Source: Buttiauxella gaviniae ATCC 51604 (GTDB taxonomy: Bacteria; Pseudomonadota; Gammaproteobacteria; Enterobacterales; Enterobacteriaceae). From it: a DNA stretch of 64,000 nt. The notes under the pieces were generated by a model. That model was not told the origin of the DNA. It worked only from the letters and a program-made list of their open reading frames with translations, and did no database searches. A program made the position numbers and the translations under genes. Each line of letters starts with the position of its first letter. The stretch's first letter is position 1. The DNA lies in contig NZ_LXEP01000022.1 in the NCBI RefSeq assembly GCF_001654835.1, forward strand, positions 1 through 64,000, read 5' to 3'. Positions 37,000 through 47,924 of this stretch are shown here, one piece after another.

Positions 37000-39555
37000 T
37001 TGTACCTCTATATTGAGACTCTTAAACAGAGACTGGATGCCATCAACCAACTGCGTGTAGATCGCGCACTTGCGGCAATGGGCCCTGCTTTTCAACAGGT
37101 CTACAGTCTTCTGCCAACATTGTTACATTATCATCACCCGCTGATGCCAGGTTACCTTGAGGGTAACGTCCCACATGGCATTTGCATCTACACGCCTGAT
37201 GAAACCCAACGCCACTATCTCAACGAACTCGAATTGATGCGCGGCATGCCGCCGCAGACAACAGAATCCGGTGAATTGCCTATCACGGGCCTCTATACCA
37301 TGGGCAGCACATCGTCCGTTGGGCAGAGTTGTTCATCCGACCTGGATATTTGGGTTTGTCACCAGTCATGGCTCGATAATGACGAGCGCCAGTTGCTGCA
37401 ACGTAAATGCAGTGTGCTGGAAAGCTGGGCCGCCTCTTTAGGTGTTGAAGTCAGCTTCTTCCTGATTGACGAAAACCGCTTCCGTCACAACGAAAGTGGC
37501 AGTCTGGGCGGCGAAGACTGTGGTTCAACACAACACATCTTGTTGCTCGACGAATTCTACCGCACCGCAGTGCGCCTGGCCGGTAAACGTATTCTGTGGA
37601 GTATGGTTCCGGGCGACGAAGAAGATCATTACGACGATTACGTAATGAGCCTCTACTCGCAGGGTGTGCTCACGCCAAACGAATGGTTGGATCTCGGTGG
37701 TTTAAGCACCTTATCGGCAGAAGAGTATTTTGGCGCAAGCCTGTGGCAACTCTATAAGAGTATTGATTCGCCTTATAAGGCGGTGCTCAAAACGCTGCTG
37801 TTGGAAGCCTATTCTTGGGAATATCCGAATACTCGCTTGCTAGCAAAAGACATTAAGCAGCGCCTGCATGATGGCGAGATAGTCTCCTTTGGGCTTGATC
37901 CGTACTGCATGATGCTGGAGCGTGTGACTCACTACCTCACGCAGATCGAAGACACTGCGCGTCTGGATTTAGTACGCCGCTGCTTCTATCTGAAAGTGTG
38001 CGAAAAACTTTCTCGTGAGCGTGCCTGTGTAGGCTGGCGTCGTGAAGTCTTAAGCCAACTGGTCAAAGACTGGGGTTGGGACGAGCCACGTCTGGCGATG
38101 CTTGATAACCGCGCTAACTGGAAAATCGACCAGGTTCGCGATGCGCACAACGAACTGCTTGATGCGATGATGCAAAGCTATCGCAACCTGATTCGCTTCG
38201 CCCGCCGTAACAACTTGAGCGTCAGTGCAAGCCCGCAAGATATCGGTGTGTTGACCCGTAAATTGTATGCCGCATTTGAAGCGCTGCCGGGCAAAGTCAC
38301 GCTGGTTAATCCGCAGATTTCCCCTGATTTATCAGAACCCAATCTGACCTTCATTCATGTGCCGCCGGGCCGTGCCAACCGTTCAGGCTGGTATCTCTAC
38401 AACCGTGCGCCAAACATGGAATCTATTGTCAGCCATCAACCGCTGGAATATAACCGTTATCTTAATAAGCTGGTGGCATGGGCCTACTTCAACGGCCTGC
38501 TGACCTCGCGCACCCGCCTGTTTATTAAGGGCAACGGGATTTGTGATTTGCCAAAATTGCAGGAGATGGTGGCTGACGTTTCGCACCACTTCCCGCTGCG
38601 TTTGCCTGCGCCAACCGCGAAAGCGTTGTATAGCCCATGTGAAATTCGCCATCTGGCTATCATCGTTAACCTTGAATATGACCCGACTGCTGCATTCCGC
38701 AATCAGGTCGTTCATTTCGATTTCCGTAAGCTGGATGTATTCAGTTTCGGGCAGCAACAGCAGTGTCTGGTGGGAAGCGTTGATCTGCTTTATCGCAACT
38801 CCTGGAATGAAGTGCGTACCCTGCATTTCAACGGCGAACAATCGATGATTGAGGCGCTGAAAACCATTCTGGGCAAAATGCACCAGGATGCTGCACCGCC
38901 TGATAGCGTTGAAGTGTTCTGTTACAGCCAGCATCTGCGTGGTCTTATCCGTACACGCGTTCAGCAACTGGTTTCTGAATGTATCGACTTCCGCTTGTCG
39001 AGCACGCGCCAGGAACCTGGTCGCTTTAAAGCGCTGCGTATTTCTGGTCAGACGTGGGGGCTGTTCTTCGAACGCCTGAGCGTTTCAGTGCAAAAACTGG
39101 AAAATGCGGTCGAGTTCTACGGGGCGATTTCGCATAACAAACTGCATGGTTTGTCGGTGCAGGTTGAAACTAGCCAGCAGGTTCAGTTGCCGCCGGTGGT
39201 AGATGGTTTTGCCAGTGAAGGGATCATTCAGTTCTTCTTTGAAGAAGCGAGTGAAGACCACGGTTTCAATATCTATATTCTTGATGAGACCAACCGCGCA
39301 GAGGTGTACCACCACTGTGAAGGCAGCAAAGAAGATTTAGTGCGTGATGTCAGCCGTTTCTACTCGTCGTCGCACGACCGTTTCACCTACGGCTCAAGCT
39401 TCATTAACTTCAACTTGCCGCAGTTCTACCAAATTGTGAAAGTGGATGGGCGCTCACAGGTAATTCCGTTCCGCACCCAGACTATTACAGCAGCGACGCC
39501 GACTAATCATGATGATAGCAATGCGCCGCTACTTCAGCAGTACAGCAACAGCTAG
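37000..39555 (+). CDS. cyaA: Class I adenylate cyclase
   Basis: An 851-aa class I adenylate cyclase making cAMP. The catalytic nucleotidyltransferase-like domain is N-terminal ([19 protein letters not shown], near residue 105), and a C-terminal glucose-sensitive regulatory domain follows from about residue 540. The start is TTG (TTG-TAC-CTC), the same rare start as in E. coli, which limits translation. The C-terminal tail differs slightly (LLQQYSNS). It overlaps the convergent cyaY by 4 bp. Confidence 0.97.
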   Translation: MYLYIETLKQRLDAINQLRVDRALAAMGPAFQQVYSLLPTLLHYHHPLMPGYLEGNVPHGICIYTPDETQRHYLNELELMRGMPPQTTESGELPITGLYTMGSTSSVGQSCSSDLDIWVCHQSWLDNDERQLLQRKCSVLESWAASLGVEVSFFLIDENRFRHNESGSLGGEDCGSTQHILLLDEFYRTAVRLAGKRILWSMVPGDEEDHYDDYVMSLYSQGVLTPNEWLDLGGLSTLSAEEYFGASLWQLYKSIDSPYKAVLKTLLLEAYSWEYPNTRLLAKDIKQRLHDGEIVSFGLDPYCMMLERVTHYLTQIEDTARLDLVRRCFYLKVCEKLSRERACVGWRREVLSQLVKDWGWDEPRLAMLDNRANWKIDQVRDAHNELLDAMMQSYRNLIRFARRNNLSVSASPQDIGVLTRKLYAAFEALPGKVTLVNPQISPDLSEPNLTFIHVPPGRANRSGWYLYNRAPNMESIVSHQPLEYNRYLNKLVAWAYFNGLLTSRTRLFIKGNGICDLPKLQEMVADVSHHFPLRLPAPTAKALYSPCEIRHLAIIVNLEYDPTAAFRNQVVHFDFRKLDVFSFGQQQQCLVGSVDLLYRNSWNEVRTLHFNGEQSMIEALKTILGKMHQDAAPPDSVEVFCYSQHLRGLIRTRVQQLVSECIDFRLSSTRQEPGRFKALRISGQTWGLFFERLSVSVQKLENAVEFYGAISHNKLHGLSVQVETSQQVQLPPVVDGFASEGIIQFFFEEASEDHGFNIYILDETNRAEVYHHCEGSKEDLVRDVSRFYSSSHDRFTYGSSFINFNLPQFYQIVKVDGRSQVIPFRTQTITAATPTNHDDSNAPLLQQYSNS

Positions 39556-39872
39556 CTAAAGCTAACCGGTTCACCAGCTTGCTGTGTGCAAGCTTCTTCC
39601 AGTAATGCCCAGAACTCTGCGCCGCTGCGGTCGCAAACCCACTTGTCGTCTTTCAGGTTAAAATGGTAACCGCCACTTTTGGTGGCCAGCCATACCTGAT
39701 GGAGAGGCTCCTGGCGATTGATAATAATCTTGCTGCGGTTCTCAAAACTAAGGGTCAGTACACCACCATTAATTTCGCAGTCAATATCGCTATCACCATC
39801 CCAGTCATCCAGGCGTTCTTCGATTGTTGACCACAGGCCGTCAGCTAAGCGATGAAATTCACTGTCGTTCAT
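39552..39872 (-). CDS. cyaY: Frataxin homologue CyaY
   Basis: A 106-aa bacterial frataxin that binds iron through an acidic helix ([15 protein letters not shown]) and modulates IscS-dependent Fe-S cluster assembly. [20 protein letters not shown] is the conserved sheet. Convergent with cyaA, with a 4-bp overlap, and divergent from lptM. Confidence 0.97.
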   Translation of the reverse strand: MNDSEFHRLADGLWSTIEERLDDWDGDSDIDCEINGGVLTLSFENRSKIIINRQEPLHQVWLATKSGGYHFNLKDDKWVCDRSGAEFWALLEEACTQQAGEPVSFS

Positions 39873-39997
39873 GTCTTTTTCCTAATTGTTCGTCTTAAGA
39901 GCAGTATACCAATAGTCGTGGATAGAAAAGAGTATTGCTTTTCGGGGATCACCTGCGATGATAGAAGGCAGAATATTGGATTACAGGCATCTCAATA

Positions 39998-40204
39998 ATG
40001 AAGAAAATTTTCTGCCCATTAGCTCTCATGCTGGCACTTTTTAGCCTTTCTGGTTGCGGCCTTAAAGGGCCTCTGTATTTCCCTCCTGCTGACGGTAAAA
40101 CCAAGCCTACATCTCAGGTCACTCCTAAGCCACAGCCGCAATCAACCACGCCTGATCGTAATAATCGTGGTACTGATAACGCACCGACTCAGGTTGTCTA
40201 CTAG
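39998..40204 (+). CDS. lptM: LPS-assembly lipoprotein LptM (YifL)
   Basis: A 68-aa lipoprotein. The signal peptide ends in a lipobox, LSGC, with the lipidated Cys at residue 20, followed by the conserved GLKGPLYFPP motif. In E. coli LptM binds the LptDE translocon and helps LptD disulphide maturation. The C-terminal half (proline/glutamine-rich) is not conserved. It lies 38 bp before dapF. Confidence 0.94.
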   Translation: MKKIFCPLALMLALFSLSGCGLKGPLYFPPADGKTKPTSQVTPKPQPQSTTPDRNNRGTDNAPTQVVY

Positions 40205-40242
40205 CAAATTATTAATAAGTAGCCGCGTATATGGAGCAGAAG

Positions 40243-41067
40243 ATGCAGTTTTCGAAGATGCATGGCCTTGGCAATGACTTTATGGTCGTCGACGCGGTGA
40301 CTCAAAACGTTTATTTCTCACCTGAACTTATCCGCCGCCTGGCCGACAGGCATCTGGGTGTGGGTTTTGATCAATTGCTGGTGGTTGAACCACCATACGA
40401 TCCTGACCTCGACTTCCATTACCGTATTTTCAATGCTGATGGCAGCGAAGTTTCACAATGTGGCAACGGCGCACGCTGTTTTGCCCGCTTTGTGCGCCTG
40501 AAGGGACTGACCAACAAACGTGATATCCGCGTCAGCACAGCCAATGGCCGCATGGTGCTCAGCGTAACGGAAGATGAGCTGGTGCGCGTGAATATGGGTG
40601 AGCCGAATTTCGAGCCATCTGCCGTGCCGTTCCGCGCAAACAAAGCGGAAAAGACCTATATTATGCGTGCCGCTGAACAAACCATTATGTGTGGCGTCGT
40701 GTCGATGGGTAACCCGCATTGCGTGATTCAGGTTGATGATGTGACTACGGCCGCTGTGGAAACGCTGGGTCCAGTCATGGAAAACCATGAGCGTTTCCCT
40801 GAGCGCGCGAATATCGGCTTTATGCAGGTCATGACCAAAGAACACATCCGTCTGCGCGTTTTTGAGCGTGGGGCCGGAGAAACTCAAGCTTGTGGCAGTG
40901 GCGCTTGTGGCGCAGTTGCCGTAGGCATCTTGCAGGGAATACTGGCGGAGCAGGTTCGCGTTGAGCTACCGGGTGGCCGCCTTGATATCGCCTGGAAAGG
41001 GCCGGGAACGCCGTTGTTTATGACCGGCCCGGCGGCCCATGTCTATGATGGATTTATACATCTATGA
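40243..41067 (+). CDS. dapF: Diaminopimelate epimerase DapF
   Basis: A cofactor-independent epimerase, 274 aa, converting LL-DAP to meso-DAP for lysine and peptidoglycan. The two catalytic cysteines are in CGNGARCFA (near residue 73) and [10 protein letters not shown] (near 217). I chose ATG 40243 ([12 protein letters not shown]), with GGAG 7 nt upstream, over the ATG at 40231. It overlaps yigA by 4 bp. Confidence 0.98.
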   Translation: MQFSKMHGLGNDFMVVDAVTQNVYFSPELIRRLADRHLGVGFDQLLVVEPPYDPDLDFHYRIFNADGSEVSQCGNGARCFARFVRLKGLTNKRDIRVSTANGRMVLSVTEDELVRVNMGEPNFEPSAVPFRANKAEKTYIMRAAEQTIMCGVVSMGNPHCVIQVDDVTTAAVETLGPVMENHERFPERANIGFMQVMTKEHIRLRVFERGAGETQACGSGACGAVAVGILQGILAEQVRVELPGGRLDIAWKGPGTPLFMTGPAAHVYDGFIHL

Positions 41068-41768
41068 AGAACGCCGAGGAACAGCAAGAAGCCGTACTTG
41101 AACTGGATGACCGTATGGTGGCGGAGTATCTGCTACGCCACCCCGATTTCTTTATTAGAAATGCCCAGCATGTAGAACAGATGCAGGTGCCACACCCGGT
41201 GCGCGGTACGGTGTCATTGGTTGAATGGCATATGGCGCGTAGCCGTAACCACATCAATTTTCTTGAAGAAAACATGTCTCTGCTGATGGAGCAGGCGAGT
41301 GCCAACGAAGGGCTGTTCTATCGATTATTGAAGCTGCAAGGCCGCCTGGCTTCAGCCACCAGTTTGCAGGAAATGCTAAACCGCCTGCATCGTTGGGCGC
41401 GTGAAATGGGCCTTGCTGGCGCGAATGTGCGTCTTTTTGCCGATCGCTGGCGTATTGGCGCACCTTCAGATTTTACCCATCTGGCATTGAATCGACAGGC
41501 TTTCGAGCCGTTGCGCATTCAACGTCTGGGTGACAGGCAACATTATTTGGGGCCGCTCAACGGGCCTGAATTGCTTGTCGTTTTACCGCAAGCTAAAGCG
41601 ATTGGTTCAGTAGCCGTTTCTTTGATGGGAAGTGATGCCGATTTAGGTGTGCTGGTATTCAGTAGCCGCGACCCGCAACATTACCAGGAAGGGCAAGGCA
41701 CGCAATTACTGCACGAGCTGGCGCTGATGCTGCCCGATCTTCTGGAGCGTTGGGTCGAACGCGTATGA
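41064..41768 (+). CDS. yigA: DUF484 (GAF-like) protein YigA
   Basis: A 234-aa DUF484 protein. An N-terminal helical part is followed by a GAF-like domain (about 90-230). Function unknown. It sits in the dapF-yigA-xerC-yigB-uvrD cluster with 4-bp overlaps on both sides, so it is very likely cotranslated with dapF and xer[21 protein letters not shown] is the conserved segment. Confidence 0.92.
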   Translation: MKNAEEQQEAVLELDDRMVAEYLLRHPDFFIRNAQHVEQMQVPHPVRGTVSLVEWHMARSRNHINFLEENMSLLMEQASANEGLFYRLLKLQGRLASATSLQEMLNRLHRWAREMGLAGANVRLFADRWRIGAPSDFTHLALNRQAFEPLRIQRLGDRQHYLGPLNGPELLVVLPQAKAIGSVAVSLMGSDADLGVLVFSSRDPQHYQEGQGTQLLHELALMLPDLLERWVERV

Positions 41769-42670
41769 CGACCTCCCCGCTGCAATCTTCGGTAGATGGC
41801 TTCCTGCGCTACCTGAAAGTTGAGCGCCAGTTAAGCCCGCTGACGTTACTCAATTATGGCCGTCAGTTGAGCGCAATAATCGACCTGGCGGGCGAGATGA
41901 AAATGGCGACCTGGCAGCAGTGTGACGCTGCATCAGTTCGTTCAATCACGGTTCGCAGCCGCAAGGCGGGTCTTGGGCCATCAAGCCTGGCATTACGTCT
42001 TTCCGCGCTCCGTAGTTTCTTCGACTGGTGTGTCAGCCAGGGCGAGCTCAAAGCGAATCCCGCAAAAGGTATCACCACCCCAAAAGCTGGTCGCCACCTG
42101 CCGAAAAATATCGATGTTGATGACGTTAATCGCCTGTTGGATATCGATATCAATGATCCACTCGCCGTGCGTGATCGCGCGATGCTGGAAGTGATGTATG
42201 GTGCGGGGCTGCGTCTTTCCGAACTGGTTAATATGGATTGTCGCCACATCGACCTGACGACCGGTGAAGTCTGGGTTATAGGTAAAGGTAGCAAAGAACG
42301 CCGCGTGCCGGTGGGGAAATCTGCAGTCCTCTGGGTTGAGCATTGGCTGGACTTGCGCGAGCTTTTTGGCCCGGACGACGACGCCCTGTTTCTCTCAAAA
42401 CAGGGGAAGCGTATCTCGACGCGTAACGTTCAAAAGCGTTTTAGCGAGTGGGGGATAAAACAGGGGCTAAACAGCCATGTGCACCCTCATAAACTGCGCC
42501 ATTCATTTGCCACGCATATGCTGGAGTCCAGCGGGGATTTGCGCGGTGTGCAGGAATTACTCGGCCACGCCAACCTTTCGACGACGCAAATCTATACCCA
42601 TCTCGACTTCCAACACTTAGCCTCAGTGTATGATGCTGCGCATCCACGCGCTAAACGAGGGAAATCGTAA
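41765..42670 (+). CDS. xerC: Site-specific tyrosine recombinase XerC
   Basis: Resolves chromosome dimers at dif with XerD and FtsK. 301 aa, with an N-terminal SAM-like core-binding domain (about 8-95) and a catalytic domain showing the R-K-H-R-H-Y set: [37 protein letters not shown] (Tyr near residue 278). I chose ATG 41765, which overlaps the yigA stop (ATGA); the ATG at 41750 is less likely. Confidence 0.97.
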   Translation: MTTSPLQSSVDGFLRYLKVERQLSPLTLLNYGRQLSAIIDLAGEMKMATWQQCDAASVRSITVRSRKAGLGPSSLALRLSALRSFFDWCVSQGELKANPAKGITTPKAGRHLPKNIDVDDVNRLLDIDINDPLAVRDRAMLEVMYGAGLRLSELVNMDCRHIDLTTGEVWVIGKGSKERRVPVGKSAVLWVEHWLDLRELFGPDDDALFLSKQGKRISTRNVQKRFSEWGIKQGLNSHVHPHKLRHSFATHMLESSGDLRGVQELLGHANLSTTQIYTHLDFQHLASVYDAAHPRAKRGKS

Positions 42671-43386
42671 TGCATTTTTATCGCCCATTAGGGACTATTG
42701 CCGCGCTCACTTTCGATCTTGACGACACCCTGTACGACAACCGCGAAGTGATTACGCGCACCGAACGCGAATCAATGAGTTTTGTGCAGAATTACCATCC
42801 GAAACTCAACCACCTGCAACGCCCCGATTTTTTGCGCATTCGCCATGCGTTGCGCCTCGCAGAACCCGATATTTACCACGATGTCACCGAATGGCGTCGT
42901 CGTGCCGTTGAACAAGCCATGTTAGATGTGGGCTTGTCAGTGCAAGAAGCTGCCGCTGGCACGGAGGCTTCGATGGCAAATTTTGCCCACTGGCGCAGCC
43001 AAATCGACGTGCCGCAAGAAACGCACGACACATTAGCGAAACTCGCCGAAAAATGGCCGCTGGTGGCGATTACTAACGGCAACGCCGAGCCACATCTTTT
43101 CGGCCTCGATCAGTACTTTAAATTTGTGCTGCGTGCCGGTCCTCATGGGCGTTCCAAGCCATTCAACGACATGTATCTGCTGGCTGCCGAAAAGCTGGAT
43201 GTGCCACTCAGCCAGATTCTGCATGTAGGCGATGATCTGACCACTGACGTTGCCGGAGCTATTCGCAGCGGAATGCAGGCGTGCTGGATAAACCTGCGTG
43301 ATGGTGACCTGATGCAAATTGATGACAGCCGTTTATTACCCCATCTGGAAATTTCGCAGTTGGCATCCCTCACCGCGCTGATATAA
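42670..43386 (+). CDS. yigB: HAD phosphatase YigB (FMN phosphatase)
   Basis: HAD-superfamily hydrolase, 238 aa. In E. coli it dephosphorylates FMN and other phosphates. Motif I is [10 protein letters not shown] (nucleophile Asp near residue 17), motif II is ITNG, motif III K is in GRSKPFND, and motif IV is [10 protein letters not shown]. The start ATG shares bases with the xerC stop (TAATG). Confidence 0.96.
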   Translation: MHFYRPLGTIAALTFDLDDTLYDNREVITRTERESMSFVQNYHPKLNHLQRPDFLRIRHALRLAEPDIYHDVTEWRRRAVEQAMLDVGLSVQEAAAGTEASMANFAHWRSQIDVPQETHDTLAKLAEKWPLVAITNGNAEPHLFGLDQYFKFVLRAGPHGRSKPFNDMYLLAAEKLDVPLSQILHVGDDLTTDVAGAIRSGMQACWINLRDGDLMQIDDSRLLPHLEISQLASLTALI

Positions 43387-43397
43387 TCGTCAGAACT

Positions 43398-43413
43398 CTG
43401 TATAAAATTCCAG
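43398..43413 (+). promoter_or_regulatory. LexA box of uvrD
   Basis: CTGTATAAAATTCCAG, a CTGT-N8-CCAG palindrome, very close to the E. coli uvrD SOS box (CTGTATATATACCCAG as recalled). It is 29 bp before the uvrD start and just after the yigB stop. Confidence 0.85.
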
Positions 43414-43441
43414 TATATTTATCTCCTCAACGGCGGTGCCA

Positions 43442-45604
43442 ATGGACGTTTCTTACCTGCTCGACAGCCTCAACGATAAACAGCGCGAAGCCGTCGCGGC
43501 CACGCGTAGCAATATGCTGGTGCTGGCTGGTGCAGGAAGCGGTAAGACGCGTGTATTGGTGCATCGTATTGCGTGGTTGATTAGCGTAGAAAACTGCTCG
43601 CCGTACTCCATTATGGCAGTGACGTTTACCAACAAAGCAGCGGCTGAAATGCGCCACCGTATCAGTCAGTTGATGGGAACCAGCCAGGGTGGGATGTGGG
43701 TAGGTACTTTCCATGGTCTCGCGCACCGCTTGCTGCGTGCACATCACATGGACGCCAACCTGCCACAGGATTTCCAGATACTGGACAGCGAAGATCAGCT
43801 GCGCTTGTTAAAACGTCTGATTAAAGCCATGAATCTCGACGATAAACAGTGGCCTGCTCGCCAGGCAATGTGGTTTATCAACGGCAAGAAAGATGAAGGT
43901 TTACGCCCGCATCACATTGAAAGCTATGGCAACCCGGTCGAGCAAACCTGGCAGAAAGTGTATCAGGCGTATCAGGAAGCCTGCGATCGCGCCGGGCTGC
44001 TGGATTTTGCCGAATTGCTGCTGCGAGCCCATGAGTTGTGGCTGAACAAACCGCACATCCTTAATCACTATCGTGAACGCTTTACCAACATTCTGGTGGA
44101 CGAATTCCAGGATACCAACAGCATCCAGTACGCGTGGATTCGTATGCTGGCGGGCGATACCGGTAAAGTGATGATTGTTGGTGATGATGACCAGTCAATC
44201 TACGGCTGGCGCGGTGCGCAAGTTGAGAACATCCAACGCTTCCTGACTGATTTCCCAGGCGCACAAACCATTCGTCTTGAACAAAACTACCGTTCGACCA
44301 ACAACATTCTGAATGCCGCCAACGCCCTGATTGCCAACAACTCCGGCCGTTTGGGTAAAGAGTTATGGACCGACGGCAGCGATGGTGAACCTATTTCACT
44401 GTATTGCGCCTTTAACGAATTAGACGAAGCGCGTTTCGTGGTAAACCGCATCAAAACCTGGCAGGAAAATGGCGGTGCGCTTGAGCAATGCGCGATTCTC
44501 TATCGCAGCAACGCCCAATCACGCGTGCTGGAAGAGGCCTTATTGCAGGTTGGTATGCCATACCGCATTTACGGCGGCATGCGCTTCTTCGAACGCCAGG
44601 AAATCAAAGATGCGCTCTCGTATCTGCGCCTGATTGCTAACCGTAATGACGACGCGGCATTTGAGCGCGTGGTTAACACACCAACGCGGGGTATCGGCGA
44701 TCGCACATTAGATGTGGTGCGCCAGACATCGCGTGACCAGCAACTGACAATGTGGCAAGCCTGCCGCTTGTTGCTTCAGGAGAAAGCGTTAGCAGGCCGT
44801 GCCGCTTCTGCGCTGCAACGCTTTATGGAACTTATCGACGCGCTGGCACATGAAACCATCGACATGCCGCTGCACGTACAAACTGACCGGGTTATCAAAG
44901 ATTCAGGTCTGATGATGATGTACGAGCAGGAAAAGGGCGAGAAGGGCCAGACGCGTATTGAAAACTTAGAAGAACTGGTCACGGCAACGCGCCAGTTCAG
45001 CTATCAGGATGAAGACGAAGACCTAATGCCGCTGCAGGCATTCTTGTCTCATGCAGCACTTGAAGCCGGTGAAGGGCAGGCCGATACCTGGCAAGATGCG
45101 GTGCAATTGATGACGCTGCACTCGGCGAAAGGTCTGGAGTTCCCGCAGGTGTTTATCGTCGGCATGGAAGAGGGCATGTTCCCAAGCCAGATGTCGCTCG
45201 ATGAAGGTGGCCGCCTGGAAGAAGAACGCCGCCTGGCATACGTTGGCGTAACACGTGCGATGCAAAAACTGACGCTAACTTACGCTGAAACCCGCCGTCT
45301 GTATGGCAAAGAGGTTTACCACCGTCCATCGCGCTTTATTGGCGAACTGCCTGAGAACTGTGTGGAAGAGGTTCGTCTGCGCGCCAGCATCAGTCGTCCG
45401 GTCAGCCACCAACGCATGGGCACGCCAATTTCTGAGAATGATTCAGGCTTTAAACTCGGGCAGCGAGTGCGCCATGAAAAATTTGGCGAAGGTACGGTCG
45501 TTAATCTTGAAGGAAGTGGTGAACATAGCCGGGTTCAGGTGGCATTTCCGGGGCAGGGAATTAAGTGGCTAGTTGCGGCTTACGCACGCCTGGAATCGGT
45601 GTAA
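43442..45604 (+). CDS. uvrD: DNA helicase II UvrD
   Basis: SF1A 3'-5' helicase for nucleotide excision and mismatch repair, 720 aa. Motif I GAGSGKTR (about 29-36), Q-motif LNDKQREAVAA, motif [43 protein letters not shown] and VGVTRAMQKL appear in order. The C-terminal Tudor-like domain (about 665-720, GQRVRHEKFGEGTVV) binds RNA polymerase or UvrB. The start MDVSYLLDSL was preferred to an ATG two codons earlier. Confidence 0.98.
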   Translation: MDVSYLLDSLNDKQREAVAATRSNMLVLAGAGSGKTRVLVHRIAWLISVENCSPYSIMAVTFTNKAAAEMRHRISQLMGTSQGGMWVGTFHGLAHRLLRAHHMDANLPQDFQILDSEDQLRLLKRLIKAMNLDDKQWPARQAMWFINGKKDEGLRPHHIESYGNPVEQTWQKVYQAYQEACDRAGLLDFAELLLRAHELWLNKPHILNHYRERFTNILVDEFQDTNSIQYAWIRMLAGDTGKVMIVGDDDQSIYGWRGAQVENIQRFLTDFPGAQTIRLEQNYRSTNNILNAANALIANNSGRLGKELWTDGSDGEPISLYCAFNELDEARFVVNRIKTWQENGGALEQCAILYRSNAQSRVLEEALLQVGMPYRIYGGMRFFERQEIKDALSYLRLIANRNDDAAFERVVNTPTRGIGDRTLDVVRQTSRDQQLTMWQACRLLLQEKALAGRAASALQRFMELIDALAHETIDMPLHVQTDRVIKDSGLMMMYEQEKGEKGQTRIENLEELVTATRQFSYQDEDEDLMPLQAFLSHAALEAGEGQADTWQDAVQLMTLHSAKGLEFPQVFIVGMEEGMFPSQMSLDEGGRLEEERRLAYVGVTRAMQKLTLTYAETRRLYGKEVYHRPSRFIGELPENCVEEVRLRASISRPVSHQRMGTPISENDSGFKLGQRVRHEKFGEGTVVNLEGSGEHSRVQVAFPGQGIKWLVAAYARLESV

Positions 45605-45752
45605 GTTAGCGAAACAACTCATCGTTTTTCACGCTTTTGCTACCTTATAAATACCACCCTGGTTTATTACTCCATGGTTTCCCGTTGCGTGTTGACGCCA
45701 TATTTGTGGTGGCGTAACATGCGCGCACGATTACGCTAAGAGGACACTCGCC

Positions 45753-45809
45753 TTGGACACACCCAGTAAATACTGGCTCAATAACCTGTCATCCAGGTAC
45801 AACTTCTAA
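45753..45809 (+). CDS. corL: corL-like leader peptide of corA
   Basis: An 18-codon ORF with TTG start encodes MDTPSKYWLNNLSSRYNF, with AAGAGGA upstream. In Salmonella a short leader ORF, corL, in the corA 5' UTR controls Rho-dependent termination in response to Mg2+. Position and size fit. The TAA stop lies inside the following hairpin. A 6-codon ATG frame (45719-45739) just before it is an alternative reading. Confidence 0.6.
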   Translation: MDTPSKYWLNNLSSRYNF

Positions 45810-45837
45810 GGCTATCCTCGAATGCTGATAGCCTTAG
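45806..45837 (+). promoter_or_regulatory. corA leader hairpin
   Basis: A perfect 11-bp stem, CTAAGGCTATC/GATAGCCTTAG, with a 10-nt loop, and no T run after it. The leader ORF's stop codon is part of the 5' strand, so a terminating ribosome would melt it. It is probably a regulatory structure and not a terminator. The remaining corA leader (45605-45972) shows no other gene. Confidence 0.75.
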
Positions 45838-45972
45838 TGGTTGTCGGCGACCTCATATCTCGTATATCCCGTCGCAATGAGTCAGACTTTTTAATGGTCT
45901 GAAACCTAGTTAGTTTCTGTCTGTGTGCCAACCGAACTGTCCCTGATATTTTTTGCATTGGGAGTACCGGTC

Positions 45973-46923
45973 ATGCTGAGCGCATTTCAACTGGAAAACA
46001 ATCGTCTGTCCCGTCTTGAATTAGATGAGACCGATAACCTGAGCAATTCTGTTTGGGTTGATTTGGTCGAGCCTGAAGAGAGCGAGCGTCAGCGCGTGCA
46101 AACGGAACTTGGTCAAAGCCTGGCAACCCGCCCGGAACTGGAAGACATCGAAGCATCCGCGCGTTTCTTTGAAGACGAAGACGGTTTGCACATCCACTCA
46201 TTCTTCTTTTACGAAGATGCTGACGATCACGCAGGCAACAGCACCGTGGCATTTACCATACGTGAAGGCCGCCTGTTTACGCTGCGTGAGCGTGAATTAC
46301 CTGCATTTCGCCTTTATCGCATGCGTGCCCGCAGCCAGAACATGGTGGACGGCAATGCGTACGAATTACTGCTCGACTTGTTCGAAACCAAAATCGAACA
46401 GCTGGCAGACGAAATCGAAAACATCTATAGCGATCTCGAAAAACTCAGCCGTGTCATTATGGAAGGGCATCAGGGCGATGAATATGACGCCGCACTTTCA
46501 ACGCTTGCTGAGCTGGAAGATATCGGCTGGAAAGTCCGTTTGTGTTTGATGGATACCCAGCGCGCCCTGAATTTCCTGGTGCGTAAAGCGCGCTTGCCGA
46601 GCGGTCAGCTTGAGCAGGCACGTGAAATCCTGCGCGATATCGAATCCCTGTTGCCGCACAACGAATCGTTGTTCCAGAAGGTCAACTTCCTGATGCAAGC
46701 GGCGATGGGCTTTATCAACATCGAGCAGAACCGCATCATCAAGATCTTCTCGGTGGTATCGGTGGTGTTCCTGCCGCCAACACTTGTGGCATCGAGCTAC
46801 GGGATGAACTTTGAGTTTATGCCCGAGTTGAAACTGAGCTTCGGTTACCCGGCGGCGATTATCGTGATGATCCTCGCGGGTCTGGCTCCGTATCTCTACT
46901 TCAAGCGCAAGAACTGGTTGTAA
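45973..46923 (+). CDS. corA: Magnesium/cobalt transporter CorA
   Basis: A pentameric Mg2+ channel, 316 aa. A long cytoplasmic funnel domain is followed by two C-terminal TM helices, with the signature YGMN in [13 protein letters not shown] between them and a basic end (FKRKNWL). It is nearly identical to E. coli CorA. The start [10 protein letters not shown] (ATG 45973, GGAG upstream) was preferred over an upstream in-frame GTG. Leader control through the corL-like ORF is likely. Confidence 0.98.
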   Translation: MLSAFQLENNRLSRLELDETDNLSNSVWVDLVEPEESERQRVQTELGQSLATRPELEDIEASARFFEDEDGLHIHSFFFYEDADDHAGNSTVAFTIREGRLFTLRERELPAFRLYRMRARSQNMVDGNAYELLLDLFETKIEQLADEIENIYSDLEKLSRVIMEGHQGDEYDAALSTLAELEDIGWKVRLCLMDTQRALNFLVRKARLPSGQLEQAREILRDIESLLPHNESLFQKVNFLMQAAMGFINIEQNRIIKIFSVVSVVFLPPTLVASSYGMNFEFMPELKLSFGYPAAIIVMILAGLAPYLYFKRKNWL

Positions 46924-46935
46924 GATGAAAATGAG

Positions 46936-46960
46936 AAGGGAGCCGATTGGCTCCCTTTTT
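46936..46960. terminator. Terminator corA/rarD
   Basis: AAGGGAGCC-GATT-GGCTCCCTT with T5 on the plus strand, between the convergent corA and rarD. The rarD stop codon abuts it. Weaker in the minus direction. Confidence 0.9.
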
Positions 46961-47873
46961 ACTTCTGCGCGACCGCGCGCGCCGCTATCCGTGAGTTTCG
47001 CTGCGTATAAACCGCATCAAGAATAAACAACGCTAGTGCTGCCCAGATAAAGCCAAACGTCAGCAACTTATCTTTACCGATCACTTCACCGTAGAACGTC
47101 ACTGCTAGCAGGAACATCAACGTCGGGCCAATGTACTGGAAGAAACCCAGTGTCGAGAGGCGTAAGCGCGTTGCTGCTGCGGTGAAGCACAGCAATGGAA
47201 TCGTTGTTACCACGCCCGCCGCAATCAGCAGTAAATTCAGCGACATCGAGTTTTGCCCCATATGACTGGTTGAACTGTCCGCGATGCCAAACAAATAGAT
47301 AGCCGCAATTGGCAATAGCCACAGCGTTTCAACCAGCATGCCGGTTTGTGCATCAACGGCGATTTTCTTACGCACCAGTCCGTAAAACGCGAAGCTAAAT
47401 GCAAGGCCAAGAGCGATGATTGGCAGCGAACCGAATGTCCAAAGCTGAACCAGAACACCACAAGCGGCGAGGACCACGGCTACCCACTGCATTCTGCGAA
47501 AGCGCTCACCGAGGAAAATCATCCCCAAAAGCACGTTAACCAGAGGGTTGATGAAATAACCCAGGCTTGCCTCCAGCATGTGATTATTATTCACCGCCCA
47601 GATGAAGAGCAGCCAGTTACCGCCGATGAGCACTGCGGAGAGCGCCATGGCGAATACCTTTTTGCGGTTTTGACAGGATTTCTTCACCTGGGGCCACTGG
47701 CGACTGAGGCTAATTAACACCAACATAAAGAAGAACGACCAAATCACGCGGTGCGTCAGGATTTCATCAGCCGGAACATAGTGGATTAATTTGAAGTAAG
47801 CAGGCGCGATGCCCCACATAAAGTACGCCGCCAGTGCTAGTAATACGCCCTGACGGGTTTGTTTCGCATCCAT
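46959..47873 (-). CDS. rarD: EamA-family transporter RarD
   Basis: A 304-aa inner-membrane protein with about 10 TM helices (two EamA/DMT repeats). In E. coli it was named for chloramphenicol sensitivity; the substrate is unknown. It begins MDAKQTRQGVLLALAAYFMWGIAPAYFK. In E. coli K-12, yigF and yigG lie between corA and rarD. Here corA and rarD face each other directly. Confidence 0.95.
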   Translation of the reverse strand: MDAKQTRQGVLLALAAYFMWGIAPAYFKLIHYVPADEILTHRVIWSFFFMLVLISLSRQWPQVKKSCQNRKKVFAMALSAVLIGGNWLLFIWAVNNNHMLEASLGYFINPLVNVLLGMIFLGERFRRMQWVAVVLAACGVLVQLWTFGSLPIIALGLAFSFAFYGLVRKKIAVDAQTGMLVETLWLLPIAAIYLFGIADSSTSHMGQNSMSLNLLLIAAGVVTTIPLLCFTAAATRLRLSTLGFFQYIGPTLMFLLAVTFYGEVIGKDKLLTFGFIWAALALFILDAVYTQRNSRIAARAVAQK

Positions 47874-47924
47874 GAAAAGAACTCGTTGATGAATAGTGTC
47901 CTAATTGTATCAGCAATAATTACA

